Position numbers and translations under genes: made by a program. From Alteromonadaceae bacterium XY-R5 (GTDB lineage Bacteria; Pseudomonadota; Gammaproteobacteria; Enterobacterales; Alteromonadaceae), in assembly GCA_001660395.1 (NCBI GenBank), contig LXWE01000010.1, positions 1 to 64,000 on the forward strand: 64,000 nucleotides of DNA, read 5' to 3'. Below the pieces are notes generated by a model that saw only the letters and a program-made list of their open reading frames with translations, ran no database searches and had not been told where the DNA came from. Below are positions 17,132 to 25,667 of the stretch, in pieces (the stretch's first letter is position 1; each line of letters starts with the position of its first letter).

Positions 17132-17862
17132 TAAGACCCAAGCAACGCTTCGAGCTTGTCACGGTTGCTGCGAGACAAGGTCAGCGTGTCGCCTGAATGC
17201 AAGATAACGCTGTAATCACCTTTGTCTTTTGGGCGTAATTCAACTACCGCATCACGACGCACCAGGGCACTGCGATGGATCCGCGTAAACACCCCGGGAT
17301 CCAAATGTGTCTCAAGGCTATTCAGGGTTTCACGATGTAACATGCGATGCCCGTTATCCAGATGCAGTTCTGCATAATTACCGGCTCCGGTAATATACAA
17401 AATCTGGCTTATATCCACTAACCGGATTCGACCAGGGTCTTTAATCACCAGGCGGCTACTATAGGGAATGGATGCTGCGTCAACGGGAACCATTGCGTTT
17501 CTGAGCCCCCCCTGCAAATAGCGCAGGGTCTTTTGCATCGCACCTAAAAAACGTGCGCTATCCAGTGGTTTGAGCAGGTAATCAATCGCATTCACCCCAA
17601 ACGCATCAATCGCATGCTGTTCAAAAGCGGTGACAAAGACAATCGGAACATGTTCAGGCAACAACTTAGCCAGTTCCATACCCGTCATATCCGGTAATTG
17701 AATATCAAGAAAGACAAAAGCTGGCGATGCCTTAATCATCGCGGTGAGAGCCTCTGTTGCCGTGGCAGCCTGTAAGGGCTCACACTGTGGGAAGTGCTCT
17801 TGCAGAAGAACCACCAGACTTTCCCGGGCTACCTTTTCATCGTCTACTACTAAAACCTTCAC
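17131..17862 (-). CDS. LytTR-family response regulator
   Basis: The 243-residue regulator has a receiver domain (residues 1-115) with acidic residues D7, D8, a phospho-accepting D53 in FVFLDIQLPD, and the conserved lysine in LLKPLD. A LytTR DNA-binding domain follows, with IRLVDISQILYITGAGNYAELHL, HRSALVRRDAV and a terminal LSRSNRDKLEALL. It is the first gene of the pair with the LytS-type kinase. The regulon is unknown; the divergent TonB-dependent receptor gene is a natural candidate target by proximity only. Confidence 0.92.
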   Translation of the reverse strand: MKVLVVDDEKVARESLVVLLQEHFPQCEPLQAATATEALTAMIKASPAFVFLDIQLPDMTGMELAKLLPEHVPIVFVTAFEQHAIDAFGVNAIDYLLKPLDSARFLGAMQKTLRYLQGGLRNAMVPVDAASIPYSSRLVIKDPGRIRLVDISQILYITGAGNYAELHLDNGHRMLHRETLNSLETHLDPGVFTRIHRSALVRRDAVVELRPKDKGDYSVILHSGDTLTLSRSNRDKLEALLGS

Positions 17863-18208
17863 CTGGCCTCCACAGCACCACGGCTGGCTGTTTTGTTAAT
17901 TACATCACGCTGATAACACAACTTAGTTGGCATCCACAAATAACGCTATCCCCCGTCACATTTTGTAAACTTTTTTACGGTTTTAATCAGTATTCGTAAT
18001 TAAGCGATAAGGTTTTAAAGGCATTCGCTATATAGCCAGTTCCCGTCCATCCCTCCGATCACTCTGCTCGTCACTTTTTCAAAGCTTCCTGCGTCTGGGC
18101 ACTGGTGCCTTGGTTTCCTTGGGCAAAGCTTGGATTGGGGTACTAAGTGCCCCGCACACTGCGAAAAATATAAAAACGCGACTAATTTTTGGGACACAGG
18201 AGATCTGC
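17863..18208. other. Divergent intergenic region between the response regulator and the receptor gene
   Basis: This 346-bp gap should hold promoters for both flanking units. An AT-rich stretch near 17960-18005 could include the minus-strand promoter. A small hairpin, GGGGTAC-TAA-GTGCCCC with one wobble pair, lies at about 18137-18153, within 60 bp of the receptor start. I could not identify paired direct repeats typical of LytTR sites with confidence. Confidence 0.4.
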
Positions 18209-21178
18209 ATGTCTAAGTATCCTAACGTCACTCGTGCCGTGCGAATGAGCATATTGCTCGGCACTACCTCGTCTTTTCTGGTCACTTCTCCGCAACTGTT
18301 TGCTCAGGACACCGAAGCAAAAAAAGAAGATGTTGAAGTGGTTTCTATCACGGGTAGCCGCATTCGCTCTCCGGGAGCCGTATCAGCCAGTCCAATTTTT
18401 TCCATGGGCGAAGCTGAAATCTCGTTTCTACAGGAACCAGAAGTAGAAAAAATTCTGCGTACTCTGCCAGGCACGATCCCCGGTGACGGCGGCAACGTGA
18501 ATAACGATACCGCTGGTGCGGCCACCGTTAACCTGCGAGGCCTTGGGCCCCAGCGTAATCTGGTATTAATGGATGGCAAGCGTATGGTGCCATTCAACTT
18601 CGATGGCCAGGTTGACACTGCCACCATCCCCACTGCGCTGGTTGAGCGTATTGATGTCGTCACCGGCGGCGCGTCAGCGGTTTACGGGTCAGATGCGATA
18701 GCCGGGGCAGTGAACGTGATCATGAAGAAGGATTTTCAGGGCGTTAAGCTAGAAGCCAGCCACTCGGAAACGGGTGAGAGCGATGGCGATATCGATAACA
18801 TGTCACTGACCATCGGCTCAAACCTGGATGACGACCGAGGCAATGTGGCCTTGTCCATGTCTTGGATGAAACGAGATCCGGTGTTAATGGGACAGCGCCC
18901 CCTTGGCCTGTTAGGTATCGATACGGCAGATGGCACAAACTACGCAGAATATCTGGCAGGTGAAGACCCTGTCGCTGCGCCAGATGGTTGTGGCGGTCCT
19001 GGCTCGGTTGCCATTGGCGGCGGATCGACAACCGCAATCCCCACCCGCTTTGCCATTGTCGGAGGTGGCGCAGCTGCGTCAGGCCAGTTCCGGGAAGATG
19101 GCAGTATAGGTACAGAATGTAGCGAGTTTAACTTCAACCCTTACAACTATTACCAAACACCTTCCGAACGTTACGCAGCAACCGCTATCGCTAACTACGC
19201 GATAAATGACGATCTGGAAGCCTACGCCACTTTCAATTACACCAATACCACAGTAGTACAGCAAGTAGCGCCATCCGGCACCTTTGGCCAGAGTTTTGAC
19301 TTACCCCTGGCAAACCCGTTAATTGGTGATGATGCCAGAGCCTTTATGATAAGTGCGGCAACCACCGCGTTGGGAAGTGGACTACTCGACAGTTCAAACT
19401 GGAATGACGTCAATGGCAATGGCGTGGTTGATAGTGCCGACTACCTCACGGTTCAATTACGTCGACGCACAGTAGAATTGGGTGCCAGAACCGAAAGCTG
19501 GGACAGCGACCAGTTTCAGATGATGGTAGGCCTACGAGGCGTGCTTTATGGAGACTGGGAGTTTGATGCGTACTTTAGTTATGGTGAGTCCAACCGTACC
19601 ACCGTTCGGGATGGCTATACCAATCTGACCAATATCCAGTATGCGCTGGATACAACAGACGGCGTCACCTGTGCCAATGGCGACGATAACTGTGTGCCCA
19701 TTAACCTATTTGGCGGATATGGCACGATAACAGAAGAAATGGCAGCCTATGCTACCGCCATTGCCCTGCAGCAACAGAAATATGATCAGACCATTGCCGG
19801 TATCAGCGTAAATGGCCCGATAGAATTCATCGAATTGCCCAGCGCTGGAACGCCTCTCTCTATGAGCTTTGGTGCAGAAACACGCCGTGAGAATGGGTCG
19901 CTGTCACCGGACGAATGCTTGAAGCTTTCACCATCTTCCTGTCAGGGCGGCGCAGGTGGTAACTTGCTCCCCATCTCTGGCGGCTATAAGGTGGATGAAC
20001 TGTTCCTTGAAGGCTACCTGCCCTTAATCTACGGCTGGACAGGCGCTGAAAATTTGGACATGGAATTCGGCTATCGTTACGCTGACTATGATACTGTTGG
20101 CTCCAACGATACCTGGAAAATTGGCTTAAACTGGCGGCCGGTCGACGACATTTTAGTCCGCGTAATGCAACAGCAGGCTACCCGTGCACCAAACGTGGGA
20201 GAACTGGCATCACCAGTCGTAACAGGGTTAGACAATGCCAAGCAGGATCCATGTTCCGTGGCGAATGCCGCCAATATAGATGCAACCCTGGAAGCCCTGT
20301 GTATTTCCACCGGGATGACCGCCGCGCAGGTCGGTGCCGTTCAGGATGTTATTTCTGGTCAGGTGAATACCTTTGACGGCAGTGACCCGGATAACCTGCC
20401 TGGCGCAGAAGAGGCCGATACACTCACCGCAGGCATTGTTTGGACACCAACCTTTTCGTCCTTCAATAACTTTATGATTTCTATCGATTACTACGACATC
20501 GATATTAAAGATGTGATTGGCGAATACTCTGCACAGGAAATACTGGATGCCTGTTACGTATATGGGCTGGAATCTGAATGCGCCAAAATCACTCGTATCG
20601 GAGGTGATTTGACCATATCAGGAGCAGGGATTGAGCGCTACACCACCAACCTCAACTATCAGGAGGCAGAAGGCATCGAAATTGCCTTTCGCTTTGGTTT
20701 TGATATTGGAGAATGGGGAGATTTAACCTTCTCAGGTAACATCAATAAATATCTGACTCAGGAATCTCAAAGCTCTGACTTCGCTGATCCCATTGATTGT
20801 AAAGGATATTATGGCACCAGCTGCGACCCACTATCAGACCTGCGCTGGGTACAACGCAGCACCTGGAATTACATGGATTTCACCGTGTCACTGCAATGGC
20901 GACACATAGATGGTGTTGAGATTGAACCCGGTGAGCGTGACGGCGTCTACGCGCCTTTCCGTCAGATTGGGGGATACAATTATTTCGACCTGTATGCCAG
21001 CTATACCTACAACGAACATGTTTCGCTCAGTCTCGGAGTCGATAATATGCTCGATAAAGATCCCCCCGTTGTCGGTAATGAGGCAGGTGATACCAGTTCA
21101 AACTCTGGCAATACCTTCCCCAGTAACTATGACACTCTCGGACAGGTATATAAGGCCACATTGACCCTGCAGTTTTAA
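18209..21178 (+). CDS. TonB-dependent outer-membrane receptor
   Basis: This 989-residue receptor has a signal peptide ending near QLFA, a TonB-box-like EVVSITGSRI segment, and a plug domain with VNLRGLGPQRNLVLMDGKRMV and ERIDVVTGGASAVYGSDAIAGAVNVI. A long beta-barrel ends in the aromatic YKATLTLQF. TonB-dependent receptors import large or scarce nutrients; the ligand is not evident, and this Alteromonadales-like subtype often handles peptides or glycans. The ATG at 18209 follows CAGGAGATCTGC and is preferred over upstream frame extensions. It faces away from the LytTR regulator and ends before a terminator. Confidence 0.92.
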   Translation: MSKYPNVTRAVRMSILLGTTSSFLVTSPQLFAQDTEAKKEDVEVVSITGSRIRSPGAVSASPIFSMGEAEISFLQEPEVEKILRTLPGTIPGDGGNVNNDTAGAATVNLRGLGPQRNLVLMDGKRMVPFNFDGQVDTATIPTALVERIDVVTGGASAVYGSDAIAGAVNVIMKKDFQGVKLEASHSETGESDGDIDNMSLTIGSNLDDDRGNVALSMSWMKRDPVLMGQRPLGLLGIDTADGTNYAEYLAGEDPVAAPDGCGGPGSVAIGGGSTTAIPTRFAIVGGGAAASGQFREDGSIGTECSEFNFNPYNYYQTPSERYAATAIANYAINDDLEAYATFNYTNTTVVQQVAPSGTFGQSFDLPLANPLIGDDARAFMISAATTALGSGLLDSSNWNDVNGNGVVDSADYLTVQLRRRTVELGARTESWDSDQFQMMVGLRGVLYGDWEFDAYFSYGESNRTTVRDGYTNLTNIQYALDTTDGVTCANGDDNCVPINLFGGYGTITEEMAAYATAIALQQQKYDQTIAGISVNGPIEFIELPSAGTPLSMSFGAETRRENGSLSPDECLKLSPSSCQGGAGGNLLPISGGYKVDELFLEGYLPLIYGWTGAENLDMEFGYRYADYDTVGSNDTWKIGLNWRPVDDILVRVMQQQATRAPNVGELASPVVTGLDNAKQDPCSVANAANIDATLEALCISTGMTAAQVGAVQDVISGQVNTFDGSDPDNLPGAEEADTLTAGIVWTPTFSSFNNFMISIDYYDIDIKDVIGEYSAQEILDACYVYGLESECAKITRIGGDLTISGAGIERYTTNLNYQEAEGIEIAFRFGFDIGEWGDLTFSGNINKYLTQESQSSDFADPIDCKGYYGTSCDPLSDLRWVQRSTWNYMDFTVSLQWRHIDGVEIEPGERDGVYAPFRQIGGYNYFDLYASYTYNEHVSLSLGVDNMLDKDPPVVGNEAGDTSSNSGNTFPSNYDTLGQVYKATLTLQF

Positions 21179-21197
21179 ATGCCTTTTCACCTAAACA

Positions 21198-21220
21198 AAA
21201 AGGGCGCTGCGCGCCCTTTT
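21198..21220. terminator. Bidirectional terminator after the receptor gene
   Basis: AAAAGGGCGC and GCGCCCTTTT form a 10-bp stem around TGC, with A- and T-rich flanks. It separates the receptor gene from the converging DUF1653 gene. Confidence 0.88.
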
Positions 21221-21223
21221 CTT

Positions 21224-21442
21224 TTACTCGTCTGCGACGAAGGCGAAACGAGGAACACTCACTCCGTCTATCTCAACACTTTCGATAAACATAGATAAAG
21301 GCCGCACCCACAGTCCACCGTCTCCATATAGCGGGCGATAAACAACCAGCTCCGATTCATCCTCAGAGTGACGAGCCACACCAATCACCTGATAATCATT
21401 CCCTTTGTAATGGCGGTATTTACCTGGCTTAAGTGTTTGCAT
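21224..21442 (-). CDS. DUF1653 small protein
   Basis: The 72-residue protein matches DUF1653: LKPGKYRHYKGNDYQVIGVARHSEDESELVVY near the start, then YGDGGLWVRPLSMF. This fold is a small beta-barrel-like domain of unknown function found alone or fused to other proteins. It starts 3 bp after the aminopeptidase stop and is the last gene before a terminator, so it is likely the end of the dinB unit. Confidence 0.85.
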   Translation of the reverse strand: MQTLKPGKYRHYKGNDYQVIGVARHSEDESELVVYRPLYGDGGLWVRPLSMFIESVEIDGVSVPRFAFVADE

Positions 21443-21445
21443 GCA

Positions 21446-23002
21446 TTAGTCCTGATTACGTAAATAGCGGCTGGCGAAGGCAAGTACTGGCGCTGCAGTT
21501 GGTTTACCATGCTGCCAGTCTCCCGCCTCGACACCACTTCCGGCGATATCCACGTGTGTATACGCAAGTGGCTTTTCAGCATTATTGCCATGCATATCCA
21601 AACCTGATGCGACGGTCAAAAATGCCATAGGAAACTGGTGGCCACGCTTGGTCGCCACCGACGGTGCATTGTTAGACGAAATCACATCATCTGCTAGGGT
21701 CCGTGAACGGATAAAATCGAAATCTTCGCGACGTGACAAAGACACTTCGGCAGGATCCGCCCAGCGTTCAGCAACATCGGCAAGCGCTGCGCCAACGCCA
21801 GCCCTACGCGCCGGACCATTTTCGACCAGCGCAGTATACGGACCAAGAGCAATAGCGGCATGTCCGGTTAACGTGGCGACAGTGAATAGCTCCGCATTGT
21901 CATACTGGCAGGCTTCTTCACGCAAATGAGAGAGCATGTCCGCGAGCACTAAACGGCCTTCCGCATCTGTATTACCGATACGCACGCGTTTACCACAATG
22001 GGCACGAATGATTTCGTCTGGCACAAATGCTTCGGCACCTATGCTGTTACGCACAGCACCTAATTCCGCCACTACCTCGATACCCGCTGGCGCCAATTCA
22101 GCCAGAGTTTTCATAAACCCTGCTACCGCCGCAGCGCCACCTTTATCACGGCTCATACCCGCCATATGACCGCCCACTTTCAAATCAGCACCACCGGTGT
22201 CGAAAGTGATACCCTTACCGGCAAAATACAAACGCTTTTTAATCTCGCCAGCGCCGGTATAACGTAAACGGATCACGCGCGCCCGATGACGTTCAACTTC
22301 CACTGACGCTCGTGCAACTGCGTGTAACAGCGGATAATCCTGACGCAATTGCTGGTCGTCGCTGATAACTTCGACTTTAACTGGGCTATTGGCAAATGCC
22401 TGCTCACAATATTCAGCAAATTTAGGTGGAGCCATACGCTCTGGCTCAGTACCACAAAGATCCCTTGCTACCCGACGTCCACTTTCGGCGGCTGCCAGCC
22501 AGTCGACTGACCCTTGGTCAAGTTCTGGCAATCCAATGCTAACAACATCCTCAATGGCATCTTCGCCCAACGCTTCGCGGGCTTCCAACGGCTGCCACAA
22601 CGCCTGACAGGCCCCCAGATAAGCAACCTCTGCGGCATGCTGATAAGCACTGTCTGTGATACTGAGATTGGTCAGCAGTAATGGATTACGGATACCTGCC
22701 TGCTGGGCCAGTTTCATAGCTTGCTGGGCAACATCATACACCCGACGTACATCGTCATAGTCGCGCTCTAGCAGACCGGTAGGCGCATGAACTAAACGAC
22801 CGCCAGGCAAGCCTGGAGCGGCAACCAGTAACACAGCGTGCCCAATTCTGGCATCCAGTGCCTGTTGAGCCGAAAGTGCGTCCTGAATCAGGGAATACTG
22901 GCTTTGAATAGACTGGTCATTAAGGTAAATCACACCGTCCCATTTGGGGTCGGTAAAGGCAGCATGGATATCTGTCACTGCCAAAGGACGAGGAAAGGCC
23001 AT
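21446..23002 (-). CDS. M17 leucyl aminopeptidase family protein
   Basis: The 518-residue enzyme has the two-metal M17 catalytic domain at its C-terminal half: YFAGKGITFDTGGADLKV with the metal-binding lysine and aspartate, DKGGAAAVAGF, and the signature NTDAEGRLVLADML. The N-terminal half is a divergent macro-like domain, so it is related to but distinct from standard PepA. It would cleave N-terminal residues from peptides in the cytoplasm. It begins 12 bp after the dinB stop, and DUF1653 begins 3 bp after it. Confidence 0.88.
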   Translation of the reverse strand: MAFPRPLAVTDIHAAFTDPKWDGVIYLNDQSIQSQYSLIQDALSAQQALDARIGHAVLLVAAPGLPGGRLVHAPTGLLERDYDDVRRVYDVAQQAMKLAQQAGIRNPLLLTNLSITDSAYQHAAEVAYLGACQALWQPLEAREALGEDAIEDVVSIGLPELDQGSVDWLAAAESGRRVARDLCGTEPERMAPPKFAEYCEQAFANSPVKVEVISDDQQLRQDYPLLHAVARASVEVERHRARVIRLRYTGAGEIKKRLYFAGKGITFDTGGADLKVGGHMAGMSRDKGGAAAVAGFMKTLAELAPAGIEVVAELGAVRNSIGAEAFVPDEIIRAHCGKRVRIGNTDAEGRLVLADMLSHLREEACQYDNAELFTVATLTGHAAIALGPYTALVENGPARRAGVGAALADVAERWADPAEVSLSRREDFDFIRSRTLADDVISSNNAPSVATKRGHQFPMAFLTVASGLDMHGNNAEKPLAYTHVDIAGSGVEAGDWQHGKPTAAPVLAFASRYLRNQD

Positions 23003-23014
23003 AAGCTTCTTCGT

Positions 23015-24115
23015 TTAATTATAGGTGACACTATTGTCGTGACTGCCAGCCTCAGACTCAAGAGGTTCAAAGCAGAAGCTCATTTGTGAAATGTCAGTGT
23101 TTGTTGGCAAACCTACCGTTAGGCCAATTAATCGAATCCCCCTGCCTTGCTGACGAGCCAGTCCCTCGGCCAATAACTGCTGAAAAAAGGCCGGCGTAAA
23201 TTCACTGACTTTGTGCTCCACGGTGGTTTGCACAAAATCAGCGAATTTCAGTTTAAGTCCCTGACTGGCCACTCGCTGGCAATCCGCCTGCTGCATCCGG
23301 CGTTTTAGCGTGGGCTGTAAACGTGCGACGACCTCCAAACACTGCTCAGGGGTATAGATATCCTCCGCAAACGTCCGCTCTACGCCAATAGATTTGCGTT
23401 GGCGCGATAAAGTCAGTGCCCGCTCATCAATTCCATGGCTGCGTTGCCATAACGCAAAACCAAATTTGCCCAATAACTCTATCAGGGTGGCCTGGCTTGA
23501 ACGCCGGACATCGGCACAGGTAAACAGTTGCTGTTCATGTAAACGTACCAAGGTCGCCTTACCTACACCGGGAATTTTTTCCAACGGCTGACGCCTGACA
23601 AACGCGTCCAGTTGCGCGGGGGTCACAACACAAATGCCATTGGGCTTATTTTCATCACTGGCGATTTTCGCCACAAACTTGCAAGGAGCCACCCCGGCCG
23701 AAGCGGTTAGCCCGGTTTCACTCAGGATATCCTGACGAATCTTCTCGGCAATCAGGGTAGCACTGCCTTGACAGGCATCGGATTCGGTAACATCCAGATA
23801 CGCTTCGTCCAGCGAGAGGGGTTCAATTTTGTCAGTATACCGGGCAAATATTTGGCGAATTTGCGCCGAAACCTGCTGATAAACGTCCATACGCCCGGGT
23901 ACCAACACCAAATTTGGGCATAAACGCAGGGCCGTTGCCGTCGCCATCGCAGAGCGCACGCCGAACTTACGCGCAGGATAATTACAGGTAGAAATCACAC
24001 CCCGACGCTCACGACTCCCGCCTATGGCCAACGGCACATTTACATACTGAGGATTGTCCCGCATTTCTACTGCAGCATAGAAGCAATCCATATCGATATG
24101 AATGATTTTGCGCAT
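23015..24115 (-). CDS. dinB: DNA polymerase IV (Y family)
   Basis: The 366-residue translesion polymerase shows the catalytic start IIHIDMDCFYAAVEMRDNP, the YSARKFGV-like CNYPARKFGVRSAMA motif, and EPLSLDEAYLDVTES with the metal-binding Asp-Glu. A helix-hairpin-helix IPGVGKATLVRL and the little-finger domain follow. The ATG at 24113-24115 is chosen; a TTG three codons upstream is also in frame. A LexA box lies 13 bp upstream of this start, so the gene should be induced by DNA damage. Confidence 0.94.
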   Translation of the reverse strand: MRKIIHIDMDCFYAAVEMRDNPQYVNVPLAIGGSRERRGVISTCNYPARKFGVRSAMATATALRLCPNLVLVPGRMDVYQQVSAQIRQIFARYTDKIEPLSLDEAYLDVTESDACQGSATLIAEKIRQDILSETGLTASAGVAPCKFVAKIASDENKPNGICVVTPAQLDAFVRRQPLEKIPGVGKATLVRLHEQQLFTCADVRRSSQATLIELLGKFGFALWQRSHGIDERALTLSRQRKSIGVERTFAEDIYTPEQCLEVVARLQPTLKRRMQQADCQRVASQGLKLKFADFVQTTVEHKVSEFTPAFFQQLLAEGLARQQGRGIRLIGLTVGLPTNTDISQMSFCFEPLESEAGSHDNSVTYN

Positions 24116-24128
24116 GGCCGACAAAACA

Positions 24129-24144
24129 CTGTAAACTTATACAG
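24129..24144 (-). promoter_or_regulatory. LexA binding site (SOS box) of dinB
   Basis: CTGTAAACTTATACAG is a 16-bp CTGT-N8-ACAG element with an AT-rich centre, matching the gammaproteobacterial SOS box. It lies 13 bp before the dinB ATG, so LexA bound here should block transcription of dinB and the genes behind it. Confidence 0.85.
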
Positions 24145-24190
24145 CATTATGCCAAAATTTATCTTCAGTGCAAGTGTCTCGATGTTCCTG

Positions 24191-25297
24191 TCAGAGTTTC
24201 ACAAACCAACGCTTTTGGTACATACACCAGGCCACGAGATAAAACAGCATAACCACACCGAACGCAAATAGCAGAGAAGCATCTTTTGGATGTAGATATT
24301 GCGCCATAATGCTATAACCAAACTCATAACCATTCATTACAACACCATTTAAATTAGCTGTTATATTGAAAGTAAGTACCAACGCAACCACCTGCGACCC
24401 CACATACCCAACCAGTGGGTTACTTCCATAAATCCGCAACGCATTAAGACCAACACGTATCTGCCTGTCCTCCCACAACCAGATGATTGCCATCAGCAGC
24501 AACATCGCAATTGCGCCTGTAAACAGCACATAAGAACCTGTCCACAAACTTTTGTTGAATGGCTGTAACACCCGCCACCCCCATGACACAGCTAACAGGG
24601 GCAAGGATACCTTGAGCAACCAGTTAATTTGTGCGAATGCTGAAGCTTGCTTCGCCAATCCACAACAGGTGAGATATCCAATCAATAAAGTGACTAGTGC
24701 AGGGAGTGTACTCAGCAGGCCTTCTGGATCAAAGGGAATCCCTTTGCCCTGCCATAGATGGTTCGGTCCCCACAACACGAGATCAAGCTGACGTACCAAA
24801 TTCGCCTGCAAACCGTAAGGGTCGTGACTACCAATTTCCAACACTCCCCAATAACACAGCAAAATAGCGCCGCATAACCGCACTAAATACAAAGGCCGCA
24901 AGCGAATAATCAATATTGCTGCCAACAAATAGCACACTGCTATTCGCTGTAACACGCCCATAAGGCGCCAGTGAGAAGGATCTGTTTGAAATGGATATAG
25001 GTTCAGTAAAAGGCCAATCAGAAACAACATTCCTGAACGTTGTAATAAGCGTCTCCAGGGAATCTGGCCGGTGCTGCGGGCATCAGAAAGCGAATAAAAC
25101 ATAGCTGCGCCGACAATGAAGAGGAACAACGGGAACACCATATCCGTGGGCGTTACCCCATTCCATTCTGCATGCAACAACGGCCCGTAAACATGAGACC
25201 AGGAGCCGGGGGTATTCACCAAAATCATCAAGGCGATGGTTAACCCGCGTAATATGTCCAGTGCAACAACCCTTGAGGAGACTAAATGTGTCTGCAT
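24191..25297 (-). CDS. nagX: NagX-like heparan-alpha-glucosaminide acetyltransferase family membrane protein (DUF5009)
   Basis: The 368-residue inner-membrane protein has about ten hydrophobic segments and the family start SSRVVALDILRGLTIALMILVNTPGSW, followed by TPTDMVFPLFLFIVGAAMFYS. It resembles NagX/YeiB-like acyltransferases related to the human lysosomal HGSNAT, linked in marine bacteria with N-acetylglucosamine use. The ATG at 25295-25297 has AAAAGGAG before it and is preferred over an ATG eight codons upstream. A perfect palindrome 94 bp upstream is a probable operator. No other nag genes are in the window. Confidence 0.82.
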   Translation of the reverse strand: MQTHLVSSRVVALDILRGLTIALMILVNTPGSWSHVYGPLLHAEWNGVTPTDMVFPLFLFIVGAAMFYSLSDARSTGQIPWRRLLQRSGMLFLIGLLLNLYPFQTDPSHWRLMGVLQRIAVCYLLAAILIIRLRPLYLVRLCGAILLCYWGVLEIGSHDPYGLQANLVRQLDLVLWGPNHLWQGKGIPFDPEGLLSTLPALVTLLIGYLTCCGLAKQASAFAQINWLLKVSLPLLAVSWGWRVLQPFNKSLWTGSYVLFTGAIAMLLLMAIIWLWEDRQIRVGLNALRIYGSNPLVGYVGSQVVALVLTFNITANLNGVVMNGYEFGYSIMAQYLHPKDASLLFAFGVVMLFYLVAWCMYQKRWFVKL

Positions 25298-25390
25298 ATG
25301 GCGACTCCTTTTATAACTCATTCTTCCGTATTGGCTTTTTTAAACTTTTTTGTTCTTGTTATTTTTTACTTAGATTGAAGAACAATAAAA

Positions 25391-25406
25391 ATGACAGCGC
25401 TGTCAT
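25391..25406. promoter_or_regulatory. Perfect 16-bp palindromic operator candidate upstream of nagX
   Basis: ATGACAGCGCTGTCAT reads identically on both strands. The central CG-containing symmetry (CAGC|GCTG) is typical of LacI-family operators. As I recall, the NagR regulator of Alteromonadales recognises a similar sequence, which would fit the nagX neighbour. The regulator gene itself is not in the window. Confidence 0.65.
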
Positions 25407-25526
25407 AAAATAATGCAGATAATTGAATAGGTCAATTCATCACCACCTTTAGATTAGGGTAAATAAAGCTCTCTACAGCCGAGTTTAATGACTAAAAAGC
25501 GTACACTTGAGTACCCCAATCCACAC

Positions 25527-25644
25527 TGTCGTATATTGACGACAATTGCTGGCGTAGGTTGTGAACACTAAGATCACAACTGTAAACGCCATTTACACGA
25601 CCAGACAGTTTTGAAAACTCGTTGTAGAACATTCATCTACAACG
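25527..25644. promoter_or_regulatory. Cluster of five consecutive inverted repeats before the DUF4382 gene
   Basis: The repeats are 25527-25544 (TGTCGT/ACGACA), 25558-25580 (GTTGTGA/TCACAAC), 25581-25597 (TGTAAA/TTTACA), 25607-25619 (AGTTTT/AAAACT) and 25620-25644 (CGTTGTAGA/TCTACAACG). All arms are perfect. The last ends 23 bp before the ATG, leaving the ribosome binding site GGTAGGAG free. They could be protein operators or hairpins of a structured leader. Confidence 0.55.
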
Positions 25645-25667
25645 CAGCAAGGTAGGAGTTATTACTA

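Larger units (their letters stand above)
25298..25667. other. Divergent intergenic region between nagX and the DUF4382 gene
   Basis: This 370-bp gap holds a 16-bp palindrome on the nagX side and a run of five inverted repeats on the DUF4382 side, both listed separately. The middle part, about 25407-25500, shows nothing I can name. Confidence 0.6.

Noticed and set aside
17863-18208. Possible LytTR direct repeats upstream of the receptor gene
   Set aside because: I could not find a paired 9-11-bp repeat with the right spacing by eye.
24113-24124. Upstream TTG start for dinB
   Set aside because: The ATG at 24113-24115 gives the standard N-terminus. The TTG lies nearly against the LexA box.
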